Source: Bos javanicus (Eukaryota > Chordata > Mammalia > Artiodactyla > Bovidae). From it: a stretch of DNA of 64,000 nt. The stretch covers positions 75,848,178 through 75,912,177 of the forward strand of contig NC_083875.1 of assembly GCF_032452875.1 (NCBI RefSeq). Reading direction: 5' to 3'. This document shows, one piece after another, positions 21,033 through 33,808 of this stretch (within the stretch, counting starts at the first letter, position 1; the number at the start of each line of letters is the position of its first letter). The notes below the pieces were generated by a model. The model did no database searches. It was not told where the DNA came from and saw only the letters and a program-made list of their open reading frames with translations. Position numbers and translations under genes: made by a program.

Positions 21033-22039
21033 TTTAAATCAGAATTTAAGACGAGAAGAGTTTATGCCACTGTACGTGACTGTGAAGAGAAGTGAATGGA
21101 CAGTAATTGCTCTGATGTTTCAGAGGAAGAGCACCTTAGGCTGAGGGCAAGGGAAGGGTTTAAGGAGGAGTCACTGTTTGAGCTGAATCTGGAAAAACAG
21201 CCAGGATTAGGGAGAAGCTGCTGGGAGGGGGGTGTGGACCAGGCTGAAAGGAAGCAGCACCCCCTCCCTCAGGGCACTGGAGCTTCTGGAGAGCAGGTCT
21301 TGGTCCCACTCGCCTCTGCACCCCCAAGGTGGGAGCAGAGAGCCTCTAACACCAGAGGCCAGGGCAGCATTCAGTGCTTTTTGCATCTCTCCTGGATGGG
21401 GGACTACCAGTCCCTCTTGCCACTTCGCCCACCCAGCCCCTTCCTGTTTTCTGTGCTTTTCCACGTCCCCACCCTGGGAAGCAGCGGAACCAACACAAGA
21501 GGGCACTGTGCCCCTTCAGTGCAGTCTCTTCATCCCGTGAAGCCCCCTCTCCTCTGCTCAGTGCTGCCGCCCTATGACCCTCAGGCAGTGCCACACCTTC
21601 TCTGGGCCCCATTTAAAAGCCTGACGCTGCAGCAAAGAGCATACTGAGGTCAAGGCCCACATCCTGGCACAGGGGTGGGGACAGAGCCTCAGCCCTGGGC
21701 ACACAGTCTCTTCTCTGGACTTCTAGGAGCAACCTGAGAAGGAACAAAAGGCCCAGGCCAAGCTGACAAGTAGCTGGATTTCCTGGGTTCATTCGGTGTC
21801 CCCTCTGAGCTGACCCCCAGTTCTCCTCTGGTCAGGTCCAGGGGACTGCACGGGCCACCATGGCCCCTGTCCCAGTGCTGGGGCATCAGATAGGAAATCA
21901 GGACGGGGATTTGTTGGGGACAGTCAGCATGCTCGGGCCAGCAAGCCCTCTTTGGAGGGTCTATCCACAGTGAGGGTGGTCATGCCACTGACATCTTGCT
22001 CCAAAGGTCTGTCCATCTAGCTTGCTCCTAGGCTGGAGG

Positions 22040-25000
22040 TCACACGGTCCACCTCTCACTTCGGGCCTCCACAGCCTGGACCAGGCCTTCGCCCAGGATG
22101 GCAAAGTCCTCCAGGATGGCTTCGACATTGGGCACCATCACTGGCTCCCCGCCTTGAGACACCACTATGCGTCCCTTTGTGTTGGAGACCTGGGGGAGCC
22201 AGAGACATATGGATTAAAGTGTCATGAGAGGCATACGCAGAGACACCAAGACAGACACACTTCACACCTGACACAGGGTCACCTGTGGAGCCACACGCAG
22301 GCACACACGCCCACACGGAACACACGTGCACACTCACGAACAGACAACTGTCACCAGCCAGCTCACCTTGAAGGGCTGGGGCTGGAAGCTGGTGGGCTTC
22401 CAGAGGACACCGATCACCTCTCCGCCATGCTGGTCATAGAAGAAAAGAGCCAGGTGTCCGAAGGCCTCCTAGGAAAGGGCAGCACAGGAAAAAGACTACA
22501 GGTGGGAACCTGATAGCCAACGCCATGGCCCCAACTCACCTGGAAGCCTCCTCCCAAGGGCCAGCCAGCCCTCAAGGACCTACCCTGAGCTGTGCCAGGT
22601 AGAGCTGAGGCGGATCATAGCCCAGCACGGGCATAAGGGAGGAGGGCCCTGGCTCACTGAGCAGGCCCCGGCAGAAGGAGGCAGCTGGTGAGTCCACGGC
22701 CTGGCGGTGCCGGGGGATGTGGCGGGGAGCCAGGCGGATCAGCACGTCGTACATGTCCAATGGTGGCCGGAACACGGTCTGAAGAAGGGCAGGGAGGGCT
22801 CAGCAGTGCCCACTGGGGAGCTGGAAACTGGACCACAAACCCCTCCACAGGCCCACTCTGCTTCCTTCTTTCCCTTAGGTCTGACCCCCCATTAGGGCCC
22901 AAATGCTCATTTCAAGGTGGGAACACCAGGGCCTAGATGGTGGCAGCTTGGGTTCCACAGGAGGATTGCGGGCTACAAGAGCAAAGCTGGGGCCACAGTT
23001 CTCCAGCCTCCATAGCCAGGCACCATGGAAGCTATGGTGCCTTCTCTGAATTCAGTCTCACCAAACAAGGGCCCGAGAACTCTGGGCTTCCATGGCTCAA
23101 AGGCAGAGCCCCATGAGCCCCCAGAGTCAGTCTGGGTCAGGGGCTTACCCTGATGTCTCCAGGCCCCCGGGGATCCATAAGCTGCTTCTCTAGGACAGGC
23201 AAGGCCTCAGCTGCCAGGATCACCAGCTGGTGGAGGATCTGGGGAGGCACACAAGGTCATGCAGGTCAGACCTGACCATGGGCCTCTCTTAGCTCAGGCT
23301 GGGCCTACTTTTTCCTTGAGGGAGAAAACTACACATTTGGGAGCAGGAATGCAATGAAACCTGGGGCGAGGGTCCGTCTTGTGTCCACACGGAGCTTTTG
23401 CGATCTTGGGGGGTAACGATGACCATGACGGGGAGCTTTGCCCGGGTTGCCAGGAAGACACTGCGGATCTCCACCTGCTCTTCCACTGTGAATTAGAGGG
23501 GGTCCTGGGTCAGCTGACCCCTCTCCCCAGACACCCCCTACTGCTCCAAGTCCTCCCACTATGCCCACCACAGGGAGTCTCCAACATCCCCCACATGGCG
23601 TAAGTGATGAAAGGGACACCGCATCTGCCTCAATCGGGCAGGGTGGTAAACTCCCAGCCTGGGCTCAGAAGCAGAATTTTCCACTGCCTGGAATCCTGGT
23701 CTGGTTTCCGGGCCTGCACAAGCTGAGGCCTGCCCCTGGTCCCCCTCCTCCCCTGGGCTCCCACACACCTGGGGAATTAGAAAGCGGACACCCTCCTCTC
23801 TGCTGGGACCAGGAGCTCCTCACGTTACAAACAGAAGTCATCACTCACACTCTGAGGCCTGGGCGCCTACCCCCACCTGCACAGTTCCCTGCTCCCCCAC
23901 CTTAAGACTTCCGACCTGGGCTGCAGAGTCCCTCTTCTCTCCTCTTCCCTCCACAGTCCCCTAGGTAGCCTGCTCACTGCCCCCAGTGGGTTCTGTTTCT
24001 GATCGTCACGTGGGCAAACCACATCTCTACAGTCTCAGAGCTCCCTGAAGGCTGGATCTGGTCCTCTTCCTCCTTAACATTTCCCCACCCCTAGGCAGCC
24101 AGAATCAGGAGTAGACATTCCAGGTTGGGTAAGCAGAGAGAAACCCTTGCCTGCCCGCCTCTGCAACCCACAAGGGGTAGTTCTTTCGGTAGTCTGACTT
24201 TCATCGTACCACTTACCAGTGAGCTCATTGTTGAGATTGACAATTAGGGGGTTGTTCTTCCAATCGAAGGTTGATATCAGGAAAAGGAACCGAAGGAAGC
24301 CCACCTGGGGGGAGCTGAGAGGGAGGAGTGAGCAAAGTGTCAGGGGCCCAGCCACATGTGCCCAGCCCCCCACAGTCTGGGGAGCCTAGAGCCCTTAGTC
24401 TGGACTGCGGGGGATGGGGGTGTCTTAGAACCCCTTCTGCCCCTAGTTTCGGCCACCTCTCCCATGTGGACTGAAGCAGGAAGGATGACAGCTGACCCCA
24501 GGGGAACTTCCTGGCTAGGGGAAACGTGGAGGCCATCACCTGGGAGGGCTGAAGGGCTCAGGGTGCAGGAAAAGGGCAGCAGCCACCAGGTCCAGGCTCT
24601 CATCAGTGAGCTCCCCACCCAGGAGCTGGGCACGCACCCAGCGCTTGGCCAGCCGAGCCACACCTGAAAAGGCTGGGTGCTGCTGCTGGAGCCTGTGGGA
24701 AGAAGAGGGTAGAGGCAGTGAGGCGCAGGCACCTGGGCCCAAGGACAGACTTTCAGCCTGACTGCAACTGTTCACTCAACTTTCACCCAACACTGGCCTC
24801 TGTGTTAATGTGCTATATAATGATACACGTATGATCTCATGTCTTCCTAACTAATACCCCAAGAGGTTGTTCCTAGCATGATTACCATTTTACAGATGAG
24901 AAAAATCAGGTGTGTGTGTGTGGGGGGATTTGGGCTCAAGGGACAAAGCCAGGTAAGTGGCAGGGCCAGAATCCTAGCACTTCTAGTGCTTGCCTGACTC

Positions 25001-28000
25001 CAGCCTGGCACTCATATCCCTAATTGGCCTAACTCTCCAGACAGATGGCCAGGAGAGCAGGATGGGACTGGGAGAGGGTCTATGAGAGCCTGTGCAGGTG
25101 GGCCTACCCATGCAAGGCGCTGGTGAGCAGGGGCAACTGCCTCGTGTCCCTCTCGAGGCGGAGGGAGGCGGGGGTGTCCCTCAGCGAGATCATCCCCTCG
25201 GGGCTCCGCGTCTCTTTCAGGATCTGCGGCTCCCGCTGGTAGGCCACACGGATCCGGAACACAAACCCATCCTGTTGGAAGAGGGGAGGGGATGGGAGAT
25301 GGGGCACCCTGACACCCCTGTCCCTTCCTCCCCCCGTATCCCTGCCCAGTGCCCACCTAACCTTGAGGACGTCGGTGTGTGTGGCTGTGGCGCGGCATGG
25401 CAGCCCATGCTGCTGAGTCAGCAGCTCTGCCAGGCGCAGCTGGAAGGCAGCACGGACCCTGCGAATGGCCTCAGCATCCTGGGGCCACTGCCCACTGCCC
25501 TCCAGGTGACACACCACTGCGAAGAAGAGGGAGAGGCCTCAGTCTACGGCCGGGGGTAGACAGCAGTCCCTTTCAGCCCCTTGCAAGAGTTCCCTCACCA
25601 GTCATGGGCTCCACATAGGCTGGGCAGGGCTTGTCAGGCCGGGGCAACAGTGAGGCCCGCTCTCGCAGCTGCTCATAGAAGGAGTGGGCTGGACGGACTG
25701 GGGTTGGCGGGAACACCTGTGGGAGAAGGGAGGCTAAGGAAGAGGACGGGGAGCTGGAAGAGAGAGTACTGGGTGAGTGAGGCAGAGTGGGGTGTCACCC
25801 AGTGGAAAGGGCTCCCTGCTCCTGACCTCAGTATAGCGCAGCACAGGGTGAGCTCCCTGCACAGCAGACACGGTCAGCGGAAGACCATCCAGGCCCCACA
25901 GCAGGCGGCTGAGGTCATCGTAGCAACGCACTGCAGCTGCCAGGGCCTCCTCACCGGTGCTGGAGGTCTGAGGGGAGAAAAGACAATCAGGAGGGCAGGA
26001 CCTTACAGGAGGGCAGGACCTTACAGGAGAGCCGGACCAACTGGGATACAGCCTTGGCTCAGGCTGCTGCTGCAGAGCCAGAGGGCCCCCTGCTGGACAC
26101 TCAGGGAAGTGCAGCCTGGCTAAGGTGGTGGGGCCTGTCCAGCCCCATTCCAGCCCTCCCCAAATCCAGCCACACAGGCTACTCGCCCAACCGTCCCTAG
26201 CCTTGACCCCAGCCCTGAACCAGGGCCCTCACCTCTTTCAGGCCTTGGATCAATGCGTCCAGGAGGCCCCCCGTATAGTGGACACAGGTATCTGGAATGT
26301 CAGCGTGGCTGGAAAAGGGGCACAGAGAGCGTGGGCACTGGGGGCCAGGGAGAGAGCTGCTAGATGTGAGCAGCTCACACCAAAAGCTTGGGCCAGAGCC
26401 TCCTAAAAGGCTCCACAGCCCATGCCCACCTCCTGGCATTCAGATGCTAACACTCACAGTGCCAAGAGATGAGTGACCACTTGGTGGGGAATGAGACGCT
26501 TCTGAGCCATAGAGGCAGCCTCCCAGACTACAGCTTCCCGGATGGCTCCATCCTGGAAACGCCGAAGCTCGGAGCGAGAGCCCCAGAACTGGCGGAAGTC
26601 GGCAGCCTAGGGAGAAGACGATGGTGGGAGAGATCAACAAGGAAGGGGTTCTGTCAGAAATCTCCCGACAGGCCTCGAGTCAGGTGGCAAGAGGATAGTC
26701 CACCCCACTCCTGCCAGTACGCACGCTGAGCTTCCCAAGACAGGGAAAAATCACCCCTGAGACCCCCAGCTGCTCACCTCAGGCTGGTCAGCCTCAGGAC
26801 CCAGCTCAAGAACACTGGTCAGCCCCTCAGGCCGGAGGAGCAATCCCAGGGTCAGGACGCCTGGATCTCTGTGCTTCGGTGGCTCCTGGCTGATGTCCCA
26901 CTGCAGGGTGTAGAGAGGCTGAGCTCAGTCCAAGTGCCTCCCAGCTAGGTCAGGAAACCCCCTTTCTAGTTAGAGGGATGGGGTGCCTTGTGTATCCCCT
27001 GGGCCCCAGGGTCCTCCTCTCTCAGTCCCACAAACTCCCCAACCCACCCCACCTCACCTCTGAGACTGGGGGCCGAGAGTGGGCCAGCAGCTGTACCCGG
27101 GACCCCAGGCCCTGCTCCAGGAGGGTGGTGAGTGGGCCCAAAGCCGCTGAGACATAGTCCCCACCGAGATCCTGTAGCTCTGGCCACAGCTTCAGCCGGT
27201 GACACGCTGCCTGCAGGCGACTCAGTGGACGGAGGCTGGGGGGTGGGGGGGCAGGGAAGGACAAAGGTGGGGGGCATTAGGTACTGCTGGCCCCAGGTAT
27301 TACCCCCGCCATCACTAGGGAGATCGATCAGAGTACCAGTCTGAAGATCTCGGCCCCCTCACTAGCCCTGAGGCAACAGGATTCACTGACGTATCACCCT
27401 GAAACTCACTGCACAATGTGGTCAAAAGCCCGGATCATGGGTTTGGGAGTCATCAGGAGCAGCTGGAACCCATCGTCAGCTTTGCTGTCCAGCAGTGCCA
27501 TAGACAGCCGAGCCTCGTGCTGCACCTGGGGTCATGGAGCAAGCAAGGAACCCGCCATGTGAGACCACCAGCACTGCTCTCTCCCCTACTGGACCCAGGG
27601 CCCAGACGCAGAGACATGCTCTAGAGAGGAGTTGCTGGTGTCCTGGTGCTGGCAGAAGGGACAGCGGCTGGGCTGGGACACTGGGGGAACTCAGGACAGT
27701 GGGAGACAACTGGTACCTGGTGGTAAGTGGAGGCAGTGATATCAGCACAGAGGTTGAGACGGCCCGAGGAGTCCAGGAAGACAACAGGGAAGGCCTGGTG
27801 GAAGTCAGCCAGGGCCGGCTGGGAGAGGGAGAGAGAAGCCAGTCAGGGCTGGGCCTTAACTTCAGGGCTCCGGGCACAGACATGTGTGCGTGCTAAGTCG
27901 CTTCAGTCACGTCCGACTCTTTGTGACCTGTGGACTAGCCCACCAGGCTCCTCTGTCCATGGGATTCTCCAGGCAAGAATACTGGAGTGGGTTGCCATGG

Positions 28001-31000
28001 CCTCCTCCAGGGGATCTTCTAGACCCAGGGATCGAACCCTCGTCTCATGTTTCCTGTATTGGCAGGTGGGTTCTTTACCACTAGTGCCACCTTGGAAGAC
28101 CAGACTCAGCACCACCCTACTCACCAGGGAGGGATCTGAGCTGAAGCATAAACTGATCCCGTTGACGGTCAGATCTGTACTGGCTGAAATGAACCAGAGA
28201 AGGTGGTTGTGTCAGAAGGAATCCCCCTTTCTAAGGACCCAGTCCCCGTGACACCCACCCTCCAGACAGGTGACTGCAACTGTCTGCCTCTGAGGTTCGC
28301 TTTACTCCTCTGTCTGAGGACAATAAAGCAAATGATCCCTGATGGGGATGATCAGGACCCTTGGCCTTTCCGAGTCCAGCTGCCTCACCCAGAAACTGCA
28401 GGGTGCTTCTCAGCACCTGGTAGCCGCTCATGGTGGTGTGGATCTTGCGTGTGGACACGAGGAAGGCCACCACCATGGAGACAAGGAACCCGCTGAATCC
28501 TCCCAGGCCCTGAGGGAGAAACAGATGGAGAGGCCGATGCTCAGAACCAGCCCACCACTCATCGAGACCCAGGGAAACCGGGCCACTTCCAGCTTACCTT
28601 GTCCAGTTCCCGCTGCCGCAGCCAGACCTTCAGAAGTGCCACCCCATCCTTCAGTCCTGAGGCTGAGCCCAGCACAGCTGACAGCAGCTGCACGTGGGAT
28701 TCAAGGGCTGTGTCCTGCAGGAGCCATGTGTTATAGTGGGGGGTGGGGGGTTCTGGGCTACCTGCAGGAGGAAAGGGGAAGCCGTGAGAGGAGAGGGCCC
28801 CATAATACCCTGTCCTCCAACCCAGCCTTGACATCACCATCTACTCACCATCCCCAGAAGGACTTTGCCCTTGGTACCAGGCAGAGCGCACATTGCTCTT
28901 GGACGGCAGCAGGCGGCACGGGCGGAAGAAGTCAGGTGGAGGGCAGGGATGCAGACGAACGGTGACCAAACGCTCATCCTTCCCTGGGGGGAGACAGGTG
29001 ATGCTGAGACCCTGCAGCCACCCTGGAGTCAGAGAAGCCCCTGCACTACCCTCCCACATAAAGGCCCCATGCCCGTCCACCTCAGAATTGGAGGTCCCAA
29101 TACCCTTCCCCTGAGACTTGAGGCCCAGGTCTTCTCTCGCCATGGACTTAAGACCCCTGTGCCTCCCCTACCAGATCTGTCCATCACCCCACACTGTGCC
29201 TTCCACCCAGTGTGTGCCTCCCACCGTGAGGCCGCAGCAGCAGCGAGGGTTTCAGGTGGCAGCCGTTGGTGTAGGAAAAGCGAACACTGCCGAAGAGTGG
29301 GTCCTTGGCCAGGTGGTGAGCCACGTGGGCCAGGTAGAGGGCACGCTTGCGGAAGTAGCGCTGGTTCAGCCCATCCTTGTCCTGTAGGATCTCCTGGAGG
29401 CGGTCAGGAGAAGAGAGAGAGACGGCCAAGTTGCTTAATTGTTGATGGAGGACTTGGGGGCCAAGATGAAGCCAAAGTGAGAGCAAAGCTTGGCAACCCC
29501 ATCTGCTGGCGAGGATGCCAAAGTCAAGGCCAGCAACACCATATCTTGGATGAGGAAGGCAAAGTGCTGCTCCTTCAGGACAACTGCAGTGGTCTGTTCT
29601 TTGGATTCAAAATTCAGATTTCAATCCTCTGGCAAGTGGGAGGTGGGAAAAAGAAAGGGATCCAGGATTTGTAGGTGGTGAAATGGCAGACCTCTCCATC
29701 CCAAACTCTGGATCTTACCCTGGGTATGGTCAGTGCCACATCCACATTGATGTCCGGCCGGATGCAGGTGCCCAGAAGGTAACTTCCCACAACAGTGACC
29801 TGGGCTGGGGGCAGGAAATGGAAACGGCCCTTCACAGTATACGGTACTTGGTGGATAGGGACTTGAACCCCATCTGGGAGCCATGCCTGGTTGGTCAGCT
29901 GCGGGGACAGAGACAGTGACACATATTTGATTACCTTCCTAACATGTCCCCTTAATGTCTAGTAGACATCTCAAATTCAACACGTCAAAACGTCTGAAAC
30001 CAAGCTCCTGATCTTTCTATAAATATGTCTTCCCCATTAAGGCAACTCCATACTAGCTGCTCAGGCTAAAAATGTTTAAATCACCTTGACTCATCTCTGT
30101 TAAGAACTCCCATTTTGGGACTTCCCTGATGGTCCAGTGGCTAAGATTCTGCACTCCCAATGCAGGGGGTGTGGGTTCAATCCCTGGTCAGGGAACTAGA
30201 TCTCACATGCTGCGACTAAGAGTGAGCATGCCACAACTAAGACCCAGTGCAGCCAAATAAATAAATACAGGTTAAGAGGGAACAAACACCCATTCCACTT
30301 TCAAAAGGTATCCAGACACTGATCACTTCTCTACTCTATCCTAATCTGAGCCATTTTTCAGTGGATCACTGCACAACAGGTTTCTAACTAGTCTCCCTGA
30401 TTTCATCTTTGTTTCCCTCCATTCTACTTTTAATAGTCTGGGTGAACTTCTTAAAACTGAAGTTAGATCACAGAATCACTTTACAGAACAACAACAAAAC
30501 AAAACAAAAATGCTGTAGTTATCCCCATCTCACCCAAAGTGTTAATCCCTCAGTTGTATCCAACTCTTTGCAACCCGTGGACCGTAGCCCTGCCAGGCCC
30601 CTTTGTCCATGGAATCCTCCAGGCAAGAATACTGGAGTGGGTTGCCATTCCCTTCTCCAGGTGACCTTCCTGACGCAGGGATCAAACTCAGGTATCCTGC
30701 ATTGCAGGCAGATTTTTTACTGTTTGAACCACCAGGGAAGCCCCAAAGCAACAGCTCAAAGTCCTCGTTCTGGTGCACAAGGCCCTGCATGATATACCTA
30801 CTTCCTCCATTACCTTTCTAAACTGACCTCCTTCTATCTCCCTTCACTCATTCCAAAGAAGTACTAGACCTATTCTTGCCTTTGAGCCTCTGTGTTGGCT
30901 GTTTCCCCTTCCTGGAATGTTCTTCTTCCCTTAAATATCTACATGGCTGACTCACTTTCTTGACACAAATGTCACTTTAGTAAGGCCTACCTCAACCACC

Positions 31001-33029
31001 CTATTTAAAGTTGCCAACCACTCTCATCCTCTGATATTCCCATGATCCCCTTAATGTGTCCTTCCTTTTTCCATAGTGCTTACCACCACTTTCTAACACT
31101 GCCATACAGTTTACTTGTCATGTTCATTATAATACTGTCCATATTCCAACACCAGAACACAGGCTGCTTTGTTCACTGATATATCCTAAGAACCCCTGGA
31201 GGGGGGCATGGCAACCCACTCCAGTATTCTAGCCTGGAGAATCCCCATGGACAGAGGAGCTTGGTAGGCTACAGTCCATGGGGTCACAAAGAATCGGACA
31301 CGACTGAGCGCCTAAGCACAACACATCCGAAAAACACAACTACTGCAGGGCACATAAGTGTTTGCTGAATGAACAAATAAGTGTGCTCCCAGCTGAGCCT
31401 CCTGGCAGTGAGAATGAGCTCCCTAGCACCCCATCCCCTTCAAAGAATAGCAAGGTCCCTGAGGACCTTTTCTGGGCTTTCCAGTTCCCTCCACTACTTG
31501 ACTTACCTCTGTCTCAGGGGTTGAGGGCACCCTCATGATCCGCTGGTTGACCTCCCGTAGGAAAGCGTCAATCCGCTCTTTCTTCTTCTCTGACAGCCTC
31601 ACTTCCTTTAGTAACTCCTCTACCTGTAAGATGGTGCAGGAGAGAGTAGTACTTCAGCCTCAGAGTCTCAGCCCATCCCTCTAACCCAAGCCCCAATCAC
31701 CCAACAGTACCTGTAAACGAAGCAAGCTGGAATGGAACAGACTCTCAGTCTCCCGAAGGCGACTGAGCTCCTCATTGGTAGGTTCTTTGTACAGTTCTGC
31801 CCGGCTGAGCTTCACGGGCTGCAGGAGGCCCTCCCCCGGAGACCCAGCCATCTTACGTTTCTTTAAGGATTCCTTCTTCCCCTCTTTGCCTGTGCCTTCC
31901 AGAGCTGACTCCATCACCTGTGGCCAATGAGAGGGAGAAGCCAGGGTGACATCACAGACATCCAGCATCCACTGCCTGACGTGCCACCAGGACCAGATGC
32001 AAGTAAAGGCTTCACCTGCTCCTGGTCTCTCTTGAACAGGAATCAGATTGTGTAAAACTCAGAACAATTTTTAGTTAAAAGAACTTACTGAGCTCTAGAC
32101 TGAAAACTCCTTGAATTGAGGGTTCCCATCTATCTAACAGCACAAGCATGTAGCTCTGCTTGGAGTCAGTAGGGGTAGCAGCAGAATGGGCCCTGGAAGC
32201 AATGCCTGAGCTCCTTGTACTTCCAAGTAACAAGACCTTCTCTTCTGCTGAGTTAGTTCTGGAACGTCGCAAATGCCAACTCCACTCTTGTTCTATCCAA
32301 ATCCTACCAGGTCACACACACGCACCCCTTGCCCCAGCAAGCCCTGACTATAGGCTATATCAGTATACATTAAGTGCTCAGTGATGGAGCCTACTAGCTC
32401 TGAAGGATATACTCAATAAATCATTCAATCCTTATAATAATCCTAACAGAAAACAAACACCTGAACGGAGCTCCGTTGAGCTTATGGTTCCAGTTGGTAT
32501 GATTAAACTGTGAGCAGGCTTCAAACCCTGGTCTGCGGGATCCGAAACCTCTACCCTGCAGCCCTGGGCTCCGCCCCCCTCCATGGTTCCACAGCCGGAA
32601 GAGCCTTACTGTAGCGCACCAGGACTGCCACCACGTGGGGAGCACAAAACTAGACACAGGAGGGGAGAAAATCCTGCACAAGGTCCAGAAGGACTTAGGG
32701 AAAAGACCCAAGCCGCAGAAGGGAATGGGGCGGGTCTCCTCAATTTCAAGGTGTAGAGCTAACGAACAGAGACGGTCCATAGGCTTTACTACTTTGCAGG
32801 TAAAGCCAAGTTCTATCTCCCTTAGCAAGCCCTGTCTCGGTATCCTAAGCTGGAAGCATCGGGGGAAATGAGGCTCTTCCCTAAAGGGCCACTCTCGTGC
32901 CCCTCGCTAGCAAGCTGTTAGGTTCTGCTGTCTCCGGCACGCTGCGCATCCCTTCCTCCCAGGCCGCTCGCCCACCTCCGGCTCCCCAGCAGTTCCGCGA
33001 TGCTCCGCTCTCGCAGGTGCGGGGCCCAT
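22040..33029 (-). CDS. NOL6: Nucleolar protein 6 (Nrap family), SSU processome subunit, 26 exons
   Basis: Minus-strand coding exons: 33029-32976, 31917-31711, 31623-31507, 29898-29719, 29393-29225, 28983-28849, 28761-28598, 28509-28389, 28183-28125, 27818-27717, 27525-27410, 27235-27058, 26900-26778, 26606-26458, 26308-26233, 25967-25827, 25716-25599, 25516-25362, 25271-25108, 24692-24540, 24314-24217, 23485-23361, 23238-23149, 22778-22584, 22468-22367, 22189-22040. They total 3441 nt, 1146 aa plus stop, equal to the human length; phases and GT-AG sites agree throughout. NOL6 (yeast Utp22) is a nucleolar protein of the UTP-C part of the small-subunit processome, acting in early 18S pre-rRNA processing. 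It has the Nrap fold with nucleotidyltransferase-like domains; GSYLLGTCIRPDINVDVAL (about residues 155-175) is the conserved first segment. It starts MGPAPARAEHRGTAGEPE and ends EARSERWTV. No break was seen. Confidence 0.96.
24800..25010 (+). mobile_element. MIR SINE in a NOL6 intron
   Basis: 'accattttacagatgagaaa' and 'aagccaggtaagtggcaggg' match the MIR core. It lies between NOL6 exons 19 and 20. Confidence 0.7.
25987..26040. repeat. 18-bp tandem repeat, about 3 copies
   Basis: 'caggagggcaggacctta' occurs twice in tandem followed by a diverged third unit. It is in the intron between NOL6 exons 15 and 16, directly beside the exon 16 acceptor. Confidence 0.75.
27886..28100 (-). mobile_element. 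Bov-tA SINE in a NOL6 intron
   Basis: Antisense copy filling most of the short intron between NOL6 exons 9 and 10: 'gctaagtcgcttcagtcacg' to 'gccaccttggaagacc'. Confidence 0.88.
30118..30270 (+). mobile_element. Short tRNA-Glu-derived SINE in NOL6 intron 3
   Basis: Sense copy: 'gggacttccctgatggtcca' head, 'gggttcaatccctggtcagg' B-box region, aaataaataaat tail. Confidence 0.85.
30539..30744 (-). mobile_element. Bov-tA SINE
   Basis: Antisense copy from 'ccctcagttgtatccaactc' to 'accaccagggaagcccc'. Confidence 0.88.
31196..31322 (+). mobile_element. Bov-tA SINE, 5' truncated
   Basis: Only the 3' half is present: 'aacccactccagtattct' core to 'cacgactgagcgcctaagca'. Confidence 0.85.
31918..32975 (-). 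other. NOL6: NOL6 intron 1
   Basis: A 1.06-kb intron between the 18-codon exon 1 (donor gccggag|gtgggc) and exon 2 (acceptor ccacag|gtgatg). Part of it is AT-rich, old-repeat-like sequence around 32.3-32.5 kb. No gene is seen. Confidence 0.85.
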
Positions 33030-33410
33030 CCCTCACGTATTGCTCTCGCACTTTGGGTTTAAAGTCCACTTGCTCTGAAGAGATTCTACCCACGTTGGCA
33101 GAAATGCCCAAACCACGGCAGAAATGCGGGTACCGGCGTTAACAAGCCTCATGGCAAAGAACCCCGCCCAGTTCCAGAGCCATTGGGTAAGTGCCCGACG
33201 AGTCGCTCGCCATTGGTTTCTGTCACTCTCCAGGACCGCCCATCACGGGGGAGGGGCCAAACAGAGTTCTCCGATTTACGGCCTCTTTGCGACGCCAGAC
33301 CGGAAGCTTGCCGGCAACTTGGCGGTTGCTTCCGTTTCCTCACTTCCTCCTCTTAAAACGCCAGGGAAAGGGCGGGGCTAGCTTGGGCCTTCTCGGGAGG
33401 GTTTGTTTAC
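33030..33410 (-). promoter_or_regulatory. NOL6: NOL6 promoter with paired CCAAT boxes and ETS-like sites
   Basis: No TATA is seen. On the minus strand two CCAATG boxes (plus cattgg at 33181-33186 and 33211-33216) lie 30 bp apart, 152 and 182 bp above the ATG; this spacing is typical of paired NF-Y sites. ETS-like ggaagt/ccggaag motifs cluster near 33300-33350. This fits a housekeeping promoter. Factor binding is inferred from motif only. Confidence 0.65.
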
Positions 33411-33509
33411 GTAAGTGATTCCTCTTGTGGCTTTATCAATGAACCAATCTCGTCAGTTCTACTTACAAAATATGTCTTGAGTTTATTCATTTTGTGTGTG
33501 TGTGTATGT

Positions 33510-33729
33510 GTGTTAAGTCACTTCAGTCTTGTCCCATTCTTTGCGACCGTACTGACTGTAGCCTGCCAGACTCCTGTGTTACTGGGATTCTCTGGGCAAG
33601 AATACTGGAGTGGGTTGCCATGCCCACCTCCAGGGGATCTTCCTGTCTCAGGGATCAAACCTGCCTCTCTTAGGTCTCCTGCCCGTTGGTAGCCTGGTTC
33701 TTGACCACTAGCACCACCCGGGAAGCCCC
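33510..33729 (-). mobile_element. Bov-tA SINE
   Basis: Antisense copy following a (TG)n run: 'gttaagtcacttcagtcttg' to 'agcaccacccgggaagcccc'. Confidence 0.88.
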
Positions 33730-33740
33730 AGGACTATCTC

Positions 33741-33808
33741 TTCAGTTCAGTTCAGTTCAGTCGCTCAGTCGTGTCCGACTCTGCGACCATGGATTGGAGC
33801 ACGCAAGG
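33741..33808 (-). mobile_element. BOV-A2/BovB 3'-end fragment
   Basis: Begins with TTCAG repeats ('ttcagttcagttcagttcag') and continues 'tcgctcagtcgtgtccgact' before stopping. This is the typical 3' end shared by BovB and its SINE partners. Confidence 0.7.

Larger units (their letters stand above)
12405..22039. other. Intergenic interval between AQP3 and NOL6
   Basis: About 9.6 kb with no exon, processed gene or RNA gene recognised. It contains SINEs (listed separately), a (CA)n run, a minisatellite-like repeat at 13.8 kb and MIR-like debris near 19.77-19.85 kb. The part nearest 22 kb must include the NOL6 3' UTR, whose end is not certain. Confidence 0.6.
30300..31375 (-). mobile_element. 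L2 LINE remnant, antisense, interrupted by two SINEs
   Basis: Antisense L2-like blocks ('cttcctggaatgttcttctt', 'gtcactttagtaaggcctac', 'gtttgctgaatgaacaaata') flank the SINEs at 30539-30744 and 31196-31322. It lies in NOL6 intron 3. Divergence is high and the ends are approximate. Confidence 0.6.

Noticed and set aside
21096..21647. 183-codon plus-strand frame
   Set aside because: No family resemblance, no splice signals forming a gene, and it lies in the likely 3' flank or 3' UTR region of NOL6 on the other strand.
33030..33410. A divergent gene sharing the NOL6 promoter on the plus strand
   Set aside because: Short plus-strand frames here have no recognised protein and no clear exon; the sequence soon runs into SINEs. 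A divergent non-coding transcript cannot be excluded.
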